NCBI GenBank assembly: GCA_902492505.1
Contig: CABULU010000045.1
Span: forward strand, 1-14,482
Direction of reading: 5' to 3'
Source of the DNA: an uncultured Eubacteriales bacterium
GTDB taxonomy: Bacteria > Bacillota > Clostridia > Oscillospirales > QAKW01
DNA length: 14,482 nucleotides
The notes under the pieces are model-generated. The model was given only the letters and a program-made list of their open reading frames with translations. It made no database searches and was not told where the DNA came from. Within the stretch, counting starts at the first letter, position 1. The number at the start of each line of letters is the position of its first letter. A program made the position numbers and the translations under genes. Shown in pieces: positions 12,884-14,482 of the stretch.

Positions 12884-12912
12884 TTGAAAACAGAATTAAA
12901 GTGATATATAAT
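12884..12912 (+). promoter_or_regulatory. Sigma-A promoter of the EF-G-like gene
   Basis: TTGAAA (12884-12889), a 17-base spacer and a perfect TATAAT (12907-12912). The leader from about 12919 to the start is about 95 bases. It contains a direct repeat CACTTCAG (12946-12953 and 12968-12975) and a 5-bp stem TCAGC/GCTGA (12950-12964). Confidence 0.85.
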
Positions 12913-13013
12913 AAGTGCAATATATAAAAGCAAGTTTTGTAAAAACACTTCAGCAGAAGGCTGAGTTCACTTCAGGTAAATAAGCTAAATTTACATATAA
13001 AGGAGAACACACA

Positions 13014-14482
13014 ATGGCTGAATTATCAACAAAAACAATCCGCAACATCTGCCTTTTAGGACACGGAGGAAGCGGCAAGACCTCCGTTGCGGAAGCGATG
13101 CTTTACTGTGCCGGCGAAACGGAACGAATGGGCAGCACCAATGACGGCAATACGGTTTTGGACTTTGACGGCGAAGAAAAAAAGCGAAAGTATTCTGTTT
13201 CTCTTGCCACAGCATCACTCATGTGGAAGGATATAAAAATCAACATTCTCGACGCGCCCGGATTTCTCGATTTTGAGGGGGAGCTCGTGCAGGCAATCCG
13301 CGTTGCCGACGCCGCAGTTATCACAGTCGACGGCAGGGCGGGAGCCGAGGTAGGAACGGAGCTTGCATGGGAATACGCCGAAAAAGAGTCTCTGCCCCGC
13401 GCTTTCTTTGTAAACAAATGCGATGATCCGGAAAGCGATTTTGAGCGCACGTTTGAGCAGCTGCGCGATACTTTCGGACGCAATGTCTGTCCCACGTTTG
13501 TGCCGGTTAAATCAGGAACGGATATGCTGTTTGTAAATCTTATATACATGAAGGTGTACAGCTTTGACAGCAAAGGCTCACGAACAGAGCATCCCATGAC
13601 GGACGATATAAACGCTCAGATTGAAAAATATCTTGAACCACTCAAAGAGGCAATCGCCATGACCTCCGACGAGCTGCTGGAAAAATACTTGAACGGCGAG
13701 GAAATAACACTAAACGAAATGGTGCTCGCCCTTCACGAAGGTCTGATAGTCGGCTCGATTGTACCTGTTTTTTCAGGCGCCGCTGTAAGGCTGTGGGGAA
13801 TTAAGGGACTTATGGACACCATTGCAGACTCATTTCCGCGGCACACGGCAAAAAAAGAGGAAAAGGTACAGGCAGAGGATTCAGAGAAAATATTGATAGA
13901 CCCCGAAGGTGAATGCGCGGTGTTTATTTTCAAGACTCTGGTAGACCAGTTCGGAAAAATGAGCATCTTCAAAGTTATGAATGGCACACTCAAACGCGAC
14001 ACGGTTTTAAAAAACAAACGAACGGGCACGCAGGAAAAATTCTCCCATATTTATATTCTGAAGGGCAGCAAGCAGACAGAGGTAAATTCGCTTTGCTGCG
14101 GTGATATCGGGATGATATCAAAGCTGGCATCGGCATCAACCGGAGATACATTCAGTGTGGGCGGAAATATCGAATACCGCAGAATGAGCTTCCCGACGCC
14201 GTATTTGCGGCGTGCAATAGTAACCGCCGCCAAAGGAGACGAAGATAAAATATCATCGGCGATACAAAAGCTTCTTGATGAAGACCCAACCATGAAATAC
14301 GAGAATAACGCAGAAACAAAACAGATGCTGATTTCAGGCATAGGGGACATACATATTGACGTTATTACGTCAAAGCTCAAATCCCGCTACGGTATCAATA
14401 TCAATTTATCCGAACCGAAAATCGCATACCGCGAAACCATCAAAAAGAGCGTTCAGGCCGAGGGCAAGCACAAAAAGCAATC
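13014..14482 (+). CDS. EF-G-like GTPase (FusA2 type), 3' end outside the window
   Basis: The first 489 codons of a paralogue of elongation factor G, cut by the right edge; full length would be near 690. Domains in order: G domain with P-loop GHGGSGKTS (residues 16-24), switch II DAPGF (80-84) and NKCD (134-137); then domain II (GECAVFIFKTLVDQFGKM) and the start of the III/IV region (GIGDIHIDVITSKLKSRYGI, then YRETIKKSVQAEGKHKKQ). It differs from true EF-G. The RGIT switch I sequence is replaced by EEKKRKYSVSLATASL, and the catalytic His of PGH is Phe84. The same style (DFDEAE, then SVGLAVASL and DTPGY) is known in mycobacterial FusA2. It is therefore probably a non-essential ribosome-associated GTPase of unclear role, not the main translocase. 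AAGGAG sits 8 bases before the ATG; it has its own promoter and leader. Confidence 0.93.
   Translation, partial: MAELSTKTIRNICLLGHGGSGKTSVAEAMLYCAGETERMGSTNDGNTVLDFDGEEKKRKYSVSLATASLMWKDIKINILDAPGFLDFEGELVQAIRVADAAVITVDGRAGAEVGTELAWEYAEKESLPRAFFVNKCDDPESDFERTFEQLRDTFGRNVCPTFVPVKSGTDMLFVNLIYMKVYSFDSKGSRTEHPMTDDINAQIEKYLEPLKEAIAMTSDELLEKYLNGEEITLNEMVLALHEGLIVGSIVPVFSGAAVRLWGIKGLMDTIADSFPRHTAKKEEKVQAEDSEKILIDPEGECAVFIFKTLVDQFGKMSIFKVMNGTLKRDTVLKNKRTGTQEKFSHIYILKGSKQTEVNSLCCGDIGMISKLASASTGDTFSVGGNIEYRRMSFPTPYLRRAIVTAAKGDEDKISSAIQKLLDEDPTMKYENNAETKQMLISGIGDIHIDVITSKLKSRYGININLSEPKIAYRETIKKSVQAEGKHKKQ

Noticed and set aside
1..14482. Mobile element, prophage, CRISPR array or anti-phage system
   Set aside because: No transposase, integrase, spaced repeats or defence-protein domains were seen; the ADP-ribosylglycohydrolase and XRE genes alone do not make a toxin-antitoxin or defence module.

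Overview
The window looks like chromosomal DNA of an anaerobic, Gram-positive member of the Clostridia, probably an uncultured Oscillospirales/Ruminococcaceae-type lineage. The grounds are strong GGAGG-type ribosome binding sites before nearly every gene, frequent GTG and TTG starts, sigma-A-type promoters with 16-17 bp spacers, Gram-positive lipoprotein signals, a fused IspD-IspF enzyme behind a CarD regulator, and a FusA2-like EF-G paralogue. The lineage is inferred from gene content and style, not from a marker-gene match. I see no tRNA, rRNA, CRISPR array, insertion sequence or phage gene.

Positions 1-3775 (minus strand) hold a purine salvage and uptake operon. A consensus promoter and a structured leader with a terminator-like hairpin precede xpt (xanthine phosphoribosyltransferase). 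Next come a BMP/PnrA-type lipoprotein, a hairpin, a double-domain ABC ATPase, and the first 41 codons of a permease that runs off the left edge. The likely scheme is import of a purine or nucleoside and its conversion to the nucleotide.

Positions 3838-7486 carry a D-lactate dehydrogenase with an unusual cysteine-rich tail, a 10-cysteine small protein, a helical conserved protein on the minus strand, and an ADP-ribosylglycohydrolase-family protein with an extra C-terminal domain. Convergent pairs share symmetrical terminators.

Positions 7486-10140 are an accessory-looking stretch. It has a lipoprotein, possible remnants of a small membrane protein gene, a perfect 14-bp dyad just upstream of the promoter of a membrane-anchored XRE regulator, and a YehR-like lipoprotein.

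Positions 10139-14482 return to housekeeping genes: carD-ispDF on the minus strand, a divergent Cof-type HAD phosphatase, and an EF-G-like GTPase with atypical G motifs cut by the right edge.

No clearly new multi-gene system is visible. The most original signals are the xpt leader RNA, the dyad next to the XRE promoter, and the cysteine-rich tail of the lactate dehydrogenase.
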